NCBI GenBank assembly: GCA_017549185.1
Contig: JAFYVJ010000042.1
Coordinates: 1 to 49,273, forward strand
Length of the DNA: 49,273 bases
DNA from: Roseburia sp.
GTDB lineage: Bacteria > Bacillota > Clostridia > Lachnospirales > Lachnospiraceae
Direction: 5' to 3'
Shown here piece after piece: positions 18,195-26,575 of this stretch. The notes beneath the pieces were generated by a model. That model was not told the origin of the DNA, searched no databases, and saw only the letters and a list, made by a program, of their open reading frames with translations. Position 1 is the first letter of the stretch; each line of letters opens with the position of its first letter. The translations under genes and the position numbers were made by a program.

Positions 18195-19052
18195 TTAATG
18201 TTTCCCGCCAAGCACTGCCTTCATAATAGCAGCTCTCGCTTCTGCAATAGTGGTTATATCTGTATCCACATTCAAACCGCGGTCTCTTAATTCATGCATC
18301 AGATAAGTCACCTGAGGTGCTGCTAGACCGACCGCTTCTAACTCTTTATAATGCTTAAATACTTCTTTCGGCACATCGTCGAACATGACTCTGCCCTGAT
18401 TCATCACAATAATGCGATTTACGTATTTCGCCACATCTTCCATACTATGTGACACTAAAATGACTGTCATCCCACGTTCTCTGTGCATTCTGGTAATCAA
18501 GTCTAATATCTCATCTCGTCCGCCTGGGTCTAATCCTGCTGTCGGCTCATCCAAAATCAATACTTCTGGCTTCATAGCTAATACTCCTGCAATTGCCACG
18601 CGACGCTTTTGTCCACCAGATAAATCAAATGGTGACTGATAAAAAAGATCTTCCGGTATCCCCACCTGACGCAATGCTTCAAATGCCCGAAGACCTGCTT
18701 CGTTTTTATCTAATCCCTGATTCATCGGGCCAAAACAAACGTCATCAAAAATTGTCGTCTCAAAAAGCTGATGTTCCGGATACTGAAACACTAAGCCAAC
18801 GCGGTTTCTTAGCTCTCTCAGGTCAAATTTCTTATCATAAATATCCTGACCATGAAAATATATCGAACCACTAGTCGCTTTTATCAATCCATTCAAATGT
18901 TGAATAAGCGTAGATTTTCCGGAACCGGTATGACCAATAATGCCGATAAATTCACCATCTTCAATTTTTAAGTTGATGTCATCTAATGCTTTTATCTCAT
19001 ATGCAGTTCCCGCACTATAAACATAATTCACTTTATCTACTATGATTGACAT
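18195..19052 (-). CDS. ecfA2: ECF transporter ATPase EcfA2
   Basis: The second ABC ATPase of the ECF energising module. The 285-residue product carries Walker A GHTGSGKST, a Q-loop in LVFQYPEHQLFE, signature LSGGQKRR, Walker B VLILDEPTAGLDP and the switch His in LVSHSMED. It lies between ecfA1 (74 bases upstream) and ecfT (39 bases downstream). The FQYPEHQLF loop is characteristic of EcfA2 rather than EcfA1. Confidence 0.95.
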   Translation of the reverse strand: MSIIVDKVNYVYSAGTAYEIKALDDINLKIEDGEFIGIIGHTGSGKSTLIQHLNGLIKATSGSIYFHGQDIYDKKFDLRELRNRVGLVFQYPEHQLFETTIFDDVCFGPMNQGLDKNEAGLRAFEALRQVGIPEDLFYQSPFDLSGGQKRRVAIAGVLAMKPEVLILDEPTAGLDPGGRDEILDLITRMHRERGMTVILVSHSMEDVAKYVNRIIVMNQGRVMFDDVPKEVFKHYKELEAVGLAAPQVTYLMHELRDRGLNVDTDITTIAEARAAIMKAVLGGKH

Positions 19053-19126
19053 GTTCTCTTTCCTTCTCTATACAGACCAATCTCCACTCATTCGCAATCG
19101 CATATAATCATTTTTCCTGTGAATTC

Positions 19127-19981
19127 TTAGCCTGCAATTCTCATAATCGCTTCCACTAGTTCTTCTCTTGTCAAAACACCCAATGGCACATTAATACCGG
19201 ACTGTCGTAATATATCTGCTAAAAGTGTTACTTGTGGGACATCCAAATGATGCTCTTTCAGTTTTCCCACCTGCGAAAAAATCTCTCTAGGAGTTCCTTT
19301 CATCACTACTTCACCTTTATCCATTACATAAACATAATCTGCATCAACTACCTCTTCCATATAATGTGTAATCAGGATAATCGTGATTCCCTTTTTTTGA
19401 TTCAACTCTCTTACTGCACGTAATACCTCTTTACGTCCATTCGGATCCAGCATGGCCGTTGGTTCATCCAAAACAATACACTTCGGCTCCATTGCCATAA
19501 CTCCTGCAATCGCCACACGCTGTTTCTGTCCACCGGAAAGCTTGTTCGGAGAATGATTACGATATTTTAACATCCCTACGGAACGCAAGCTATCCGCCAC
19601 TCTCGTCCAGATAGTTTCTGTCGGCACTCCGATATTTTCCGGTCCAAATCCAACATCCTCTTCTACCACACTTGCAATAATCTGATTATCCGGATTCTGA
19701 AAAACCATTCCTGCGGTCTGACGAACCGCCAATATATTTTCTTCATCAGCCACATCCTTACCATCTACCCAGAGACTCCCCTCTGTAGGCGAAAGCAATG
19801 CATTGATGTGCTTGGCAAACGTAGATTTGCCAGATCCATTATGTCCAAGTATAGCAATAAACTGCCCCTCTTTCACATCAATATCTACATGATTAAGGGC
19901 AGTTTGAATCGACTCTACATTACCTTCTTCATCTCTTCGAATGTATTCGTGCACTAATTGTCTTGCTTTTATGATATTCAT
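19127..19981 (-). CDS. ecfA1: ECF transporter ATPase EcfA1
   Basis: The first ABC ATPase of the ECF module, paired with EcfA2 as a heterodimer on EcfT. The 284-residue product has GHNGSGKST (Walker A), MVFQNPDNQIIA (Q-loop, the EcfA1 form), LSGGQKQR, CIVLDEPTAMLDP and LITHYMEE. In most Firmicutes rplQ lies upstream; here trmL does, so the ribosomal part of the usual superoperon is elsewhere. An imperfect hairpin region lies just 5' of the gene (20000-20042). Confidence 0.95.
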   Translation of the reverse strand: MNIIKARQLVHEYIRRDEEGNVESIQTALNHVDIDVKEGQFIAILGHNGSGKSTFAKHINALLSPTEGSLWVDGKDVADEENILAVRQTAGMVFQNPDNQIIASVVEEDVGFGPENIGVPTETIWTRVADSLRSVGMLKYRNHSPNKLSGGQKQRVAIAGVMAMEPKCIVLDEPTAMLDPNGRKEVLRAVRELNQKKGITIILITHYMEEVVDADYVYVMDKGEVVMKGTPREIFSQVGKLKEHHLDVPQVTLLADILRQSGINVPLGVLTREELVEAIMRIAG

Positions 19982-19999
19982 TCTTATTCCTCGTTACTG

Positions 20000-20042
20000 C
20001 ACATAATCTGTGCCTGCACAAATTCGCACCCCGTTTTCTTCC
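20000..20042. repeat. hairpin-containing intergenic sequence upstream of ecfA1
   Basis: The gap between trmL and ecfA1 contains TGTGC-CT-GCACA followed by AAATTCGCAC and a loose GTTTT/AAAAC pairing. The order (a GC-containing stem, AAATTYGC, then an A/T stem) resembles the elements at 22303-22352 and 29054-29111, but identity is low, so membership of one repeat family is uncertain. Confidence 0.3.
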
Positions 20043-20061
20043 TAAAACAAGGTAGCTATTC

Positions 20062-20565
20062 TTAATCCTCCCAACTCAAACGGTGTAGTTCACCCTCAAG
20101 CTTCATATGGTCAAACTGATTCTGACGCAATGCTTCATATAAAACAATTGCTACTGAATTAGATAAATTCAATGAACGAATCTCACCTACCATTGGAATA
20201 CGCACGCATGTCTCAGGATTATCTTTTAAAATTTCTTCTGGAATACCGGCACTTTCTTTTCCAAACATAATATAGCAATCCGGCTCGTATGACACATCAG
20301 AATACACATGTTTTGCCTTAGTTGTTGCCATATAAATCTTAGCATTTGGATTCTTTTCGCAAAAATCTTCCCAATTCACATATGTGGTAACATCTAAGTC
20401 TTTCCAATAATCCATACCTGCTCGTTTTAATGATTTTTCATCTAAGCGAAATCCTAGTGGTTCAATCAGATGTAGTCTGGTATCTGTCGCCACACAGGTT
20501 CTGCCTATATTTCCTGTATTTGCCGGAATTTCCGGCTCATATAATACAATATTCAATTTCGCCAT
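20062..20565 (-). CDS. trmL: tRNA (cytidine/uridine(34)-2'-O)-methyltransferase TrmL
   Basis: A SPOUT-fold methyltransferase that 2'-O-methylates the wobble base of tRNA-Leu. The 167-residue product has the TrmL start (LNIVLYEPEIPANTGNIGRT), the middle MFGKESAGIPEEIL, and the knot motif RIPMVGEIRSLNLSNSVAI that binds S-adenosylmethionine. Length matches the family exactly. It lies 80 bases upstream of ecfA1 and 56 after the aminotransferase gene. Confidence 0.95.
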   Translation of the reverse strand: MAKLNIVLYEPEIPANTGNIGRTCVATDTRLHLIEPLGFRLDEKSLKRAGMDYWKDLDVTTYVNWEDFCEKNPNAKIYMATTKAKHVYSDVSYEPDCYIMFGKESAGIPEEILKDNPETCVRIPMVGEIRSLNLSNSVAIVLYEALRQNQFDHMKLEGELHRLSWED

Positions 20566-20621
20566 AACTCTTCCTTTAATACTGCGATTTAAAAATTTTT
20601 GTAACCATCTATACGTTATCG

Positions 20622-21803
20622 TTACGAATTTCTCTCTTCTCGCAGTTTTGTAATAAATGTTTCAATTCTATCCAGTGCTTTTTTCAATACATCCAATGAA
20701 TATGCATATGAAATACGAATAAACCCTTCGCCGCAAGCTCCGAATGCTGTTCCCGGAACAACTGCAACCTTCTGTGCATTCAACAATGCCGTTGCAAATT
20801 CATCCGCTGTCATTCCAAATTCTTTGATACATGGAAACACATAAAACGCACCAAATGGTTCAAAACATTCTAATCCCATTTCCTTGAAACGATGCATTAA
20901 ATAGCGACGTCTTCCATTATATTCTTCTCGCATTTTGGCTACATCTTCATCACCATTTTTCAGTGCCTCAACTGCAGCATACTGACTAGTTGTTGGTGCA
21001 CACATAATAGCGAACTGATGAATCTTTGTCATCTGCTGAATAATTAATTTAGGTCCGCAGGCATAGCCAAGTCTCCAGCCTGTCATCGCATAAGCCTTTG
21101 AAAAACCGTTGATTAAAACGGTTCTCTCTTTCATGCCAGGCAGCGATGCAATCGAAACATGATTGGTGTCTTCTGTATATGTCAGTTCTGAATAAATCTC
21201 ATCACTGATAACATATAAATCATATCTTTCTATAACTTCTGCAATTGCCTCTAAATCCGCTTTCTCCATAATGGCTCCTGTCGGATTATTTGGAAATGGC
21301 AACACTAAAAGCTTTGTTTTTGGTGTAATAGCAGCCTCTAACTCTGCTGCAGTTAAACGGAACTGATTCTCTGCTTTTAATTCGATAATCACAGGCGTTC
21401 CATTTGCCAAAATACAGCATGGTTCGTAAGATACATAGCTTGGCTGAGGAATCAGAACCTCATCACCTGGATCTAACATAGCACGCATAGCAATATCTAT
21501 CGCCTCGCTACCACCCACTGTTACTAAAATCTCGTTATTATAGTCATAAGAAATGCCACATCTTCTAGTAAGATAACGGTCAATCTCCACTTTTAATTCT
21601 TTTAAACCTGCATTGGAAGTATAAAATGTTTTTCCCTTTTCTAAAGAATAAATACCTTCATCGCGAATATGCCATGGTGTATCGAAATCAGGTTCTCCTA
21701 CACCTAAAGTAATAGCATCTTTCATCTCACTTACGATATCAAAAAACTTACGAATACCTGATGGCTGAATGCTTACAATTGTTTGTGATAATGGGTTTCT
21801 CAT
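20622..21803 (-). CDS. PLP-dependent class I/II aminotransferase
   Basis: A 393-residue fold-type I aminotransferase. PFPNNPTGAI (about 170-178) and ISDEIYSELTY are cofactor-contact motifs, NGFSKAYAMTGWRLG contains the Schiff-base lysine, and a late FIRISYA arginine would bind the substrate carboxylate. The opening (PSGIRKFFDIVSEMKDAITLGVGEPDFDTP) is typical of clostridial AspC/PatA-like enzymes. It overlaps the AsnC gene by 4 bases, suggesting that an amino acid sensed by that regulator is the substrate. The exact substrate cannot be told. Confidence 0.92.
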   Translation of the reverse strand: MRNPLSQTIVSIQPSGIRKFFDIVSEMKDAITLGVGEPDFDTPWHIRDEGIYSLEKGKTFYTSNAGLKELKVEIDRYLTRRCGISYDYNNEILVTVGGSEAIDIAMRAMLDPGDEVLIPQPSYVSYEPCCILANGTPVIIELKAENQFRLTAAELEAAITPKTKLLVLPFPNNPTGAIMEKADLEAIAEVIERYDLYVISDEIYSELTYTEDTNHVSIASLPGMKERTVLINGFSKAYAMTGWRLGYACGPKLIIQQMTKIHQFAIMCAPTTSQYAAVEALKNGDEDVAKMREEYNGRRRYLMHRFKEMGLECFEPFGAFYVFPCIKEFGMTADEFATALLNAQKVAVVPGTAFGACGEGFIRISYAYSLDVLKKALDRIETFITKLREERNS

Positions 21804-22282
21804 GGTATCATCTGTATCCTTTCATCCTTCGGTCTTTCAGCAAGTATGGTTCCGTGGTCTTTATATTTTTTTAAAATAAAGTTGGTTTTTGTACTAAGTA
21901 CCGTATCTAATGTAGATAATTTCTCAGATACAAACTGTGCTACCTCTCTTAATGTTTTTCCCTCGATAGTCACCATAAAGTCAAAACCACCGGAAATTAA
22001 GTATACTGCATTTACTTCAGGATAATTGTAAATACGCTCAGCAACCTTATCAAATCCTAATCCTCTCTGTGGAGTTACTCGAACTTCTATCATTGCCATT
22101 ACTTTTTCCACACCTACTTTATCCCAATCAATCAGAGTATGGTAACCACAGATAACATGTTCCTCTTCCATTGCCTGTAACTCATTCACTACAATAGTTT
22201 CATCTACGCCAAGAATAATCGCTAATTCCTTTAAATCAATTCTACTATTTTTTTCTATAAAAGTTAAAATCTTTTCACGCAT
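21800..22282 (-). CDS. Lrp/AsnC-family transcriptional regulator
   Basis: A feast/famine regulator of about 160 residues: an N-terminal winged helix-turn-helix (IDLKELAIILGVDETIVV) followed by a RAM/AsnC ligand-binding domain (MIEVRVTPQRG ... NAVYLISGGFDFMVTIEGKTLREVAQFV). I use ATG 22280-22282 (MREKIL); ATG 22289-22291 is equally possible, with AAGAAGGG three bases before it. A perfect inverted repeat (AACTTTGG/CCAAAGTT) lies just upstream and could be an autoregulatory operator. The gene overlaps the aminotransferase and forms an operon with it and the AIR-synthase gene. Confidence 0.92.
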   Translation of the reverse strand: MREKILTFIEKNSRIDLKELAIILGVDETIVVNELQAMEEEHVICGYHTLIDWDKVGVEKVMAMIEVRVTPQRGLGFDKVAERIYNYPEVNAVYLISGGFDFMVTIEGKTLREVAQFVSEKLSTLDTVLSTKTNFILKKYKDHGTILAERPKDERIQMIP

Positions 22283-22302
22283 AATGCTCATTTCCCTTCT
22301 TA

Positions 22303-22352
22303 ACACACAAACTTTGGTAAGACCAAAGTTGCACATGAAAATTTATTTTCAT
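22303..22352. repeat. two-hairpin intergenic element
   Basis: Two adjacent perfect inverted repeats: AACTTTGG-TAAGA-CCAAAGTT (about 22310-22330) and CATGAAAAT-TT-ATTTTCATG (about 22333-22352). The layout matches the element at 29054-29111, and both lie immediately 5' of a gene start. It overlaps the end of the AIR-synthase gene and could act as operator, terminator-like structure or mobile repeat. Confidence 0.5.
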
Positions 22353-23338
22353 GTTAACACTTGATATAATTCGTCTGTCTTTGGTCTTTCCAAAAAGCTA
22401 TGTTCCTCTTCATCCTTACGAATCATGCGGTCCTTACCTTCTGTGGCTTTACCAATAACAACTGCATTTATACCCACTTTTTCCAATTCTCTCACCATCT
22501 TATTTCCATCTTCTGTAGCCATAAGCATACTTCCACTGGAAATTAATCTATATGGATTAATACCATAAAATTCGCAAATTTCTATGGTTTCCTGACGAAT
22601 CGGTATTTTCTTTACATCAATATCAAGTCCGATGCCGGATGCTTCTGCCATCTCCCAAAGCGCACCAAAAATGCCGCCTTCTGTGATGTCATGCATTGCA
22701 CTGACACCGGAGTTAACGGCGACTGCAGCCTCAGACAATACGGATAGATATACATCCAACTCTTTTGCTTTATCGATAAAAGACGCGGAAAATCGTGTCT
22801 TTAATTCTTCTTCTTTTTCTTTGGCAATAATCGATGTCCCCTCGATGCCAACCCACTTGGTTACTACGATATCCATACCCGGTCTGGCTCCCGAAGACAA
22901 TACCAGCTTGCCCTCTTTTACTTTACCAACTCCACATACTGTTACCACTGGCTGATTTACTACCGGTGTTACTTCTGTGTGTCCACCCATAATCTGCACC
23001 TTTGCCATAGCACAAGCTTCTTCCATCTGATTCATAATTTTTTTCAAATGGGATTCCTTTGCCTCCGGTGGTAATAAAATCGTAAGCAATACACCTATCG
23101 GTTCTGCACCTGAACTAGCCAAATCATTAACCGTAATCTGAATTGCCAACTTACCAATGTCCTTAGCCGTCCCAGTAATCGGATCCGTAGAAAGAACAAA
23201 GATTTCATCTTCTTCCAACTTAACTGCGGCACAATCTTCTCCGACTCCGGCACCTAAAAGAACCTCTGATCTTTTTGTATGAAGTTGTTTAAATACAGAA
23301 CGCTCTAATACGTTCTCTGGCACTTTTCCAATTTTCAT
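22349..23338 (-). CDS. AIR synthase-related (PurM/HypE-like) ATP-binding protein
   Basis: A 329-residue protein of the PurM superfamily (HypE, SelD, ThiL, PurM). VGEDCAAVKL and LSTDPITGTAKDIGKLAI in the N-terminal half and QIMGGHTEV after residue 115 form the ATP-binding site, while MHDITEGGIFGALWEMAE in the C-terminal half is the HypE-like motif. The C-terminal Cys that HypE uses for cyanide transfer is absent (it ends TDELYQVLT) and no hydrogenase genes are near, so it is not a classical HypE. Such proteins often sit with AsnC regulators in Lachnospiraceae. Substrate unknown. Confidence 0.85.
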   Translation of the reverse strand: MKIGKVPENVLERSVFKQLHTKRSEVLLGAGVGEDCAAVKLEEDEIFVLSTDPITGTAKDIGKLAIQITVNDLASSGAEPIGVLLTILLPPEAKESHLKKIMNQMEEACAMAKVQIMGGHTEVTPVVNQPVVTVCGVGKVKEGKLVLSSGARPGMDIVVTKWVGIEGTSIIAKEKEEELKTRFSASFIDKAKELDVYLSVLSEAAVAVNSGVSAMHDITEGGIFGALWEMAEASGIGLDIDVKKIPIRQETIEICEFYGINPYRLISSGSMLMATEDGNKMVRELEKVGINAVVIGKATEGKDRMIRKDEEEHSFLERPKTDELYQVLT

Positions 23339-23361
23339 AGTTCCTCACATTTATAGCAATA

Positions 23362-23387
23362 GGCTGTCTCTAAAAGCAGAGGCAGCC
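23362..23387 (-). terminator. hairpin after the VanW gene (weak terminator or attenuator)
   Basis: A 10-bp stem (GGCTGCCTCT/AGAGACAGCC on the minus strand, one mismatch) with a six-base loop follows the VanW stop. No clean U-tract follows it (CTATTGCTATAAA), so it may only partly separate VanW from the AIR-synthase gene. Confidence 0.45.
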
Positions 23388-23410
23388 TGTAATATATTCT
23401 TTTTCTTTTG

Positions 23411-24874
23411 TTACTGCATTACTGCCGCGGCAGCTTCTGGCGATACTGCATACAATGCACTGGAAATCGTTGCCGCATCTCCTGTTGCAATCGCATTATA
23501 AATCGCCCAACGAAGATTTTCATTATCTGTGGCAATACCAATTGCCAATACTTTTGGTGATGATTTATAACTACTAGTATTAAATAAATCCCTACTTACT
23601 ACTACACCATCTTCTTTTACAATCTTCCAAAGCTGGGTTTTATATCCAATATGTTTAGACTGAGTCTGAGTAACAGTTCCCACAGGAAGCTCTGCTGCAA
23701 CAAATGTTGTACCCGGATCTTGCGAAGAAATCACTACTGACTCAAACTCAATCGTTCGATTTGCTGGTCTAGTCTCCACTCCATAAATATTAAAATACAA
23801 ATCTTTTCCTTCTGTATATCCTTCCAGATAAATTGGATATTCTGTATTGTTTTTAAATTTAAAATCCTGAATACCATCCGCAATCATTGCATCCATTGAT
23901 AACGGCACATATGCAACAGTCATAGAGTGACTCCTACGGTCTGTAATCTCCAATTCAGATAAAATAACTGCATTATATAAAGTTGTTGATACCTGACACA
24001 CTCCTCCGCCATAGGTTTGAACAGTCTGACCGCCTTCGTAAGATCCCGCCTTTTCGTATCCATTTTCTTTGTTACGATACAAAATGGTCTCATTTACCGA
24101 AAACTCATCTCCTGGATACAATACAGTTCCATTGATTCGCGAAGTAGCTACATTAATATTAGTAATACGTGCTGCTACTGATGTCTTAAAGTTAGTATGA
24201 TATCCGCCAAGCAAATCTTTTACCTGTGCCAGTTCCGCCTCACTTCCCTTTGGTTCTACAATCTGGGCACTTAACTCGATGACTGCATCATCTCTATTCC
24301 ATTCATCTGAAATATATTCTTCAATTAATGCTACAGACGGTCCAACATTTACTGAAATACCAGTAGTACCTTCCACATAAATAAATTCACCATTTTCACG
24401 ACGTAAAGAATTATTTACCGCTTTTGTGTCAATTTTACTAATGTTATCATTTAACAATGAAGTTACCACCTCAGAATCAATTCTGATATCTAAATCCAGC
24501 ACTAAGTCACCATGTTTTAAATCTCTCAAATCTTTATAACGGGTTAATAAACTTCCTGTTTTCCCAACCGCCATGGCTTCTTTCACAATATCATTATTCG
24601 CAACAGAAATTCCCAATTCTGATGCCACAAAATCAAGCTGCCTGTCTCCGGCAGTAAATGTGATCTTTTTATTATTCAATTCTGAAATATACTCCGCCAA
24701 TGTAGCTTCTGCTTCTTCCTGCGACATTCCACCTATATAAATACTTTCAATGTAAATACCTTCTGAAATCTGCTTATCGTTGCTCTTAGCATTTACCTGA
24801 AAATACATTCCAAAAAACATACTAGCAGCCACAGCAAAACATGCCAGTGAAAGAATAACTCTTATTTTCCTCAT
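23411..24874 (-). CDS. VanW-family cell-wall protein
   Basis: A 487-residue extracytoplasmic protein anchored by an N-terminal helix (about 7-25). Residues 40-220 contain two putative peptidoglycan-binding (PG_binding_4) repeats, the first around IYIGGMSQEEAEATL. The VanW domain follows with LYPGDEFSVNE, YGGGVCQVSTTLYNA and RRSHSMTVAYVP. VanW occurs in some vancomycin clusters but is widespread in Clostridia and of unknown enzymology; no van genes are nearby. The Cys in GGGVCQVST is the most conserved residue and may be catalytic. The gene stands alone, with its own upstream region. Confidence 0.92.
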   Translation of the reverse strand: MRKIRVILSLACFAVAASMFFGMYFQVNAKSNDKQISEGIYIESIYIGGMSQEEAEATLAEYISELNNKKITFTAGDRQLDFVASELGISVANNDIVKEAMAVGKTGSLLTRYKDLRDLKHGDLVLDLDIRIDSEVVTSLLNDNISKIDTKAVNNSLRRENGEFIYVEGTTGISVNVGPSVALIEEYISDEWNRDDAVIELSAQIVEPKGSEAELAQVKDLLGGYHTNFKTSVAARITNINVATSRINGTVLYPGDEFSVNETILYRNKENGYEKAGSYEGGQTVQTYGGGVCQVSTTLYNAVILSELEITDRRSHSMTVAYVPLSMDAMIADGIQDFKFKNNTEYPIYLEGYTEGKDLYFNIYGVETRPANRTIEFESVVISSQDPGTTFVAAELPVGTVTQTQSKHIGYKTQLWKIVKEDGVVVSRDLFNTSSYKSSPKVLAIGIATDNENLRWAIYNAIATGDAATISSALYAVSPEAAAAVMQ

Positions 24875-24995
24875 ACTTTTCCCTCATTTATACTAATAAC
24901 TAGTTACTGAATGTAGTATACTGCCATCTTTCCCCTTTTTGCAAGATGCATAACTACGAATATATTTGACTCACAAACTAATTTTTAGTATATTT

Positions 24996-25100
24996 TTACA
25001 TGAGAGCGACTGCAACAGTAGATACTACCATTACTACTACCAATAGAATTACAACTGCAGACACCAATTTTTTGTGTTTATTACTTCCAAATTCAAACAT
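24996..25100 (-). CDS. 34-residue single-pass membrane protein
   Basis: A small gene in the gap between VanW and the plus-strand gene. ATG 25098-25100 follows GAGGAAAA; the product starts MFEFGSNKHKKLVSAV, continues with a single 20-residue hydrophobic helix and ends VALM before TAA. The charged N-terminus with two lysines and a His, then one helix, gives an N-in orientation. A good ribosome-binding site and clean membrane pattern support it. The downstream base-rich region 24880-24990 could hold the VanW promoter. Function unknown. Confidence 0.62.
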   Translation of the reverse strand: MFEFGSNKHKKLVSAVVILLVVVMVVSTVAVALM

Positions 25101-25149
25101 TATTTTTCCTCGCTTTCAAAAACAAAATTATTATAGAAAGGCTCATCTT

Positions 25150-25758
25150 ATGGCACTCTCATCATTAGGTTTATTTATTATATTTTTAGCTGTAGTCTCC
25201 TTTTACCGCAAACGTCACGATAGGCTCCAACAAGAAACCAGCGAAAACTTTTGGGAACGTGAACAAGAATCTAACTTTGTTCGCCGCAAAGACATCAGCG
25301 GACTTCCCTATATTAACATACCTTTTGAACATTTTTCAATAGGTGCATTTTCTGATTCACAATTATCCGAATTAGAATCTTCCATTATAGCATTAAAAGA
25401 CAAGAAAATTCTAAATCTGACTGGTCAAACTAATACTGACTTAAAACTTTTATATGGTCCTGCAAATCTGGCAACATTAACGGAATGTGATCAGAATTTT
25501 ACCGATATGCTACAATTATTCAGCGAATATGTCAACCTTTTAATTGAATTAAATCATTTAGATGCCGCCATTCCGGTATTAGAATTCTGTGTAGATGTCG
25601 GTTCTGACATTTCCTCACACTATACGACTCTGGCCGACTACTACAAAAACACGAATCAGCCAGAAAAGTTACAATCTTTGCACGAAAAAGCAACAGATTT
25701 ACATTCATTAATGAAGACACCTATTTTGGAAAAACTAGATCATCTCATCCATTCATAA
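25150..25758 (+). CDS. membrane-anchored TPR-like protein, only plus-strand gene
   Basis: A 202-residue protein. The start is placed at ATG 25150 (MALSSLGLFI), after GAAAGG, because the reading frame upstream is low-complexity and lies antisense to the 34-residue gene. One membrane helix (about 3-20) is followed by a charged linker and a conserved-looking block (GLPYINIPFEHFSIG). The C-terminal half is helical, with a TPR-like pair (LIELNHLDAAIPVLEFCV, then SHYTTLADYYKNTNQPEKL). No catalytic motif is visible. It is divergent from the small membrane gene (50 bases between starts) and convergent with the exonuclease gene. I do not recognise the family by name. Confidence 0.8.
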   Translation: MALSSLGLFIIFLAVVSFYRKRHDRLQQETSENFWEREQESNFVRRKDISGLPYINIPFEHFSIGAFSDSQLSELESSIIALKDKKILNLTGQTNTDLKLLYGPANLATLTECDQNFTDMLQLFSEYVNLLIELNHLDAAIPVLEFCVDVGSDISSHYTTLADYYKNTNQPEKLQSLHEKATDLHSLMKTPILEKLDHLIHS

Positions 25759-25804
25759 TCAGCTGTGCTGATGGGATTTGCTCATTCTTGACTCATTTTC
25801 TCAT

Positions 25805-25829
25805 GGTCTGTGCAGCAAGTGCACAGACC
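25805..25829. repeat. perfect hairpin between convergent genes
   Basis: GGTCTGTGCA-GCAAG-TGCACAGACC is a perfect 10-bp inverted repeat between the ends of two convergent genes. A smaller one (ATCAGC-TGT-GCTGAT, 25758-25772) overlaps the stop of the plus-strand gene. Neither has a U-tract, but the position suits a bidirectional transcription barrier. Confidence 0.55.
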
Positions 25830-25849
25830 TATTAAATAGTTATATACAC

Positions 25850-26569
25850 TCACTTTTTCTCCTTCATTTTTCCATACTTAGCAATTAATCGATCTGTCAG
25901 TCTGGATGCTTCACTCTTTGTCATCATCGGCGACATTTCCGGCAATTCAATCCCATGATACTGTGCAAAACGTTTTAAGTACTCTTTTTGATGTAATGTA
26001 GCCGGCGACTGCTTCTTCGCTTTATACTGGAGTGGTTTCGGTTCAAATAACTCCCCATTTCCTTCTCCGTACAACGCCTTCATTTTTTCAAAAATCTGTG
26101 CCGTTTCCCTGGCATCGTCCAAAGCTCTGTGTGCATTCACTCTTGGAATTTTAAAATAAACACACAAACTTTCTAAGTCCTTTTTCTGTTCCACCGGCAA
26201 AAAACTTCTCGCAAGTTTTAATGTATCCACCGCTTGCTTTTCTAATGTCAACTTATGATTTACTGCCCATTGTTTTAGAAACGAAAAGTCAAAGATTACA
26301 TTCTGTCCTACCAGAATATCCTCACCTATAAATGTCAAAAATTCTTGTAACGTTTCATCCATCACCCTTCCGTTCTCTGCCTGTTCCTGACTAATACCGG
26401 TTAACTCTATCACCTTATCACTCAAAGGAACTTCCGGATTAACGATAGCAGAAAAACATTCCACTTCTCTTCCATCCCGCATTCTAATTGCTGCGACCTC
26501 TAATATTTTATCATTTTTCGCATTTAACCCGGTCATTTCCAAGTCAATGACAACATAATCCTTCAGCAT
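25850..26569 (-). CDS. DnaQ-type 3'-5' exonuclease with C-terminal domain
   Basis: A 239-residue DEDDh exonuclease. Exo I VIDLEMTGL (Asp and Glu), Exo II LVGQNVIFDFSFL (Asp) and Exo III NAHRALDDARETAQIF (His and Asp) are complete, so it should be active on DNA or RNA ends. The fold ends near residue 170. A further 60 residues (HQKEYLKRF ... SEASRLTDRLIAKYG) resemble the small helical domain attached to many Firmicutes PolC-like exonucleases. It begins 6 bases after nth and probably forms a repair operon with it. Confidence 0.9.
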   Translation of the reverse strand: MLKDYVVIDLEMTGLNAKNDKILEVAAIRMRDGREVECFSAIVNPEVPLSDKVIELTGISQEQAENGRVMDETLQEFLTFIGEDILVGQNVIFDFSFLKQWAVNHKLTLEKQAVDTLKLARSFLPVEQKKDLESLCVYFKIPRVNAHRALDDARETAQIFEKMKALYGEGNGELFEPKPLQYKAKKQSPATLHQKEYLKRFAQYHGIELPEMSPMMTKSEASRLTDRLIAKYGKMKEKK

Positions 26570-26575
26570 AATTTC

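Noticed and set aside
22349-23338. hydrogenase maturation protein HypE
   Set aside because: The C-terminal Cys needed for cyanide-ligand formation is missing and no hyp or hydrogenase genes are in the window.
23411-24874. VanW as evidence of vancomycin resistance
   Set aside because: No ligase, dehydrogenase, dipeptidase or VanRS genes are near, and VanW is widespread in Clostridia without resistance.
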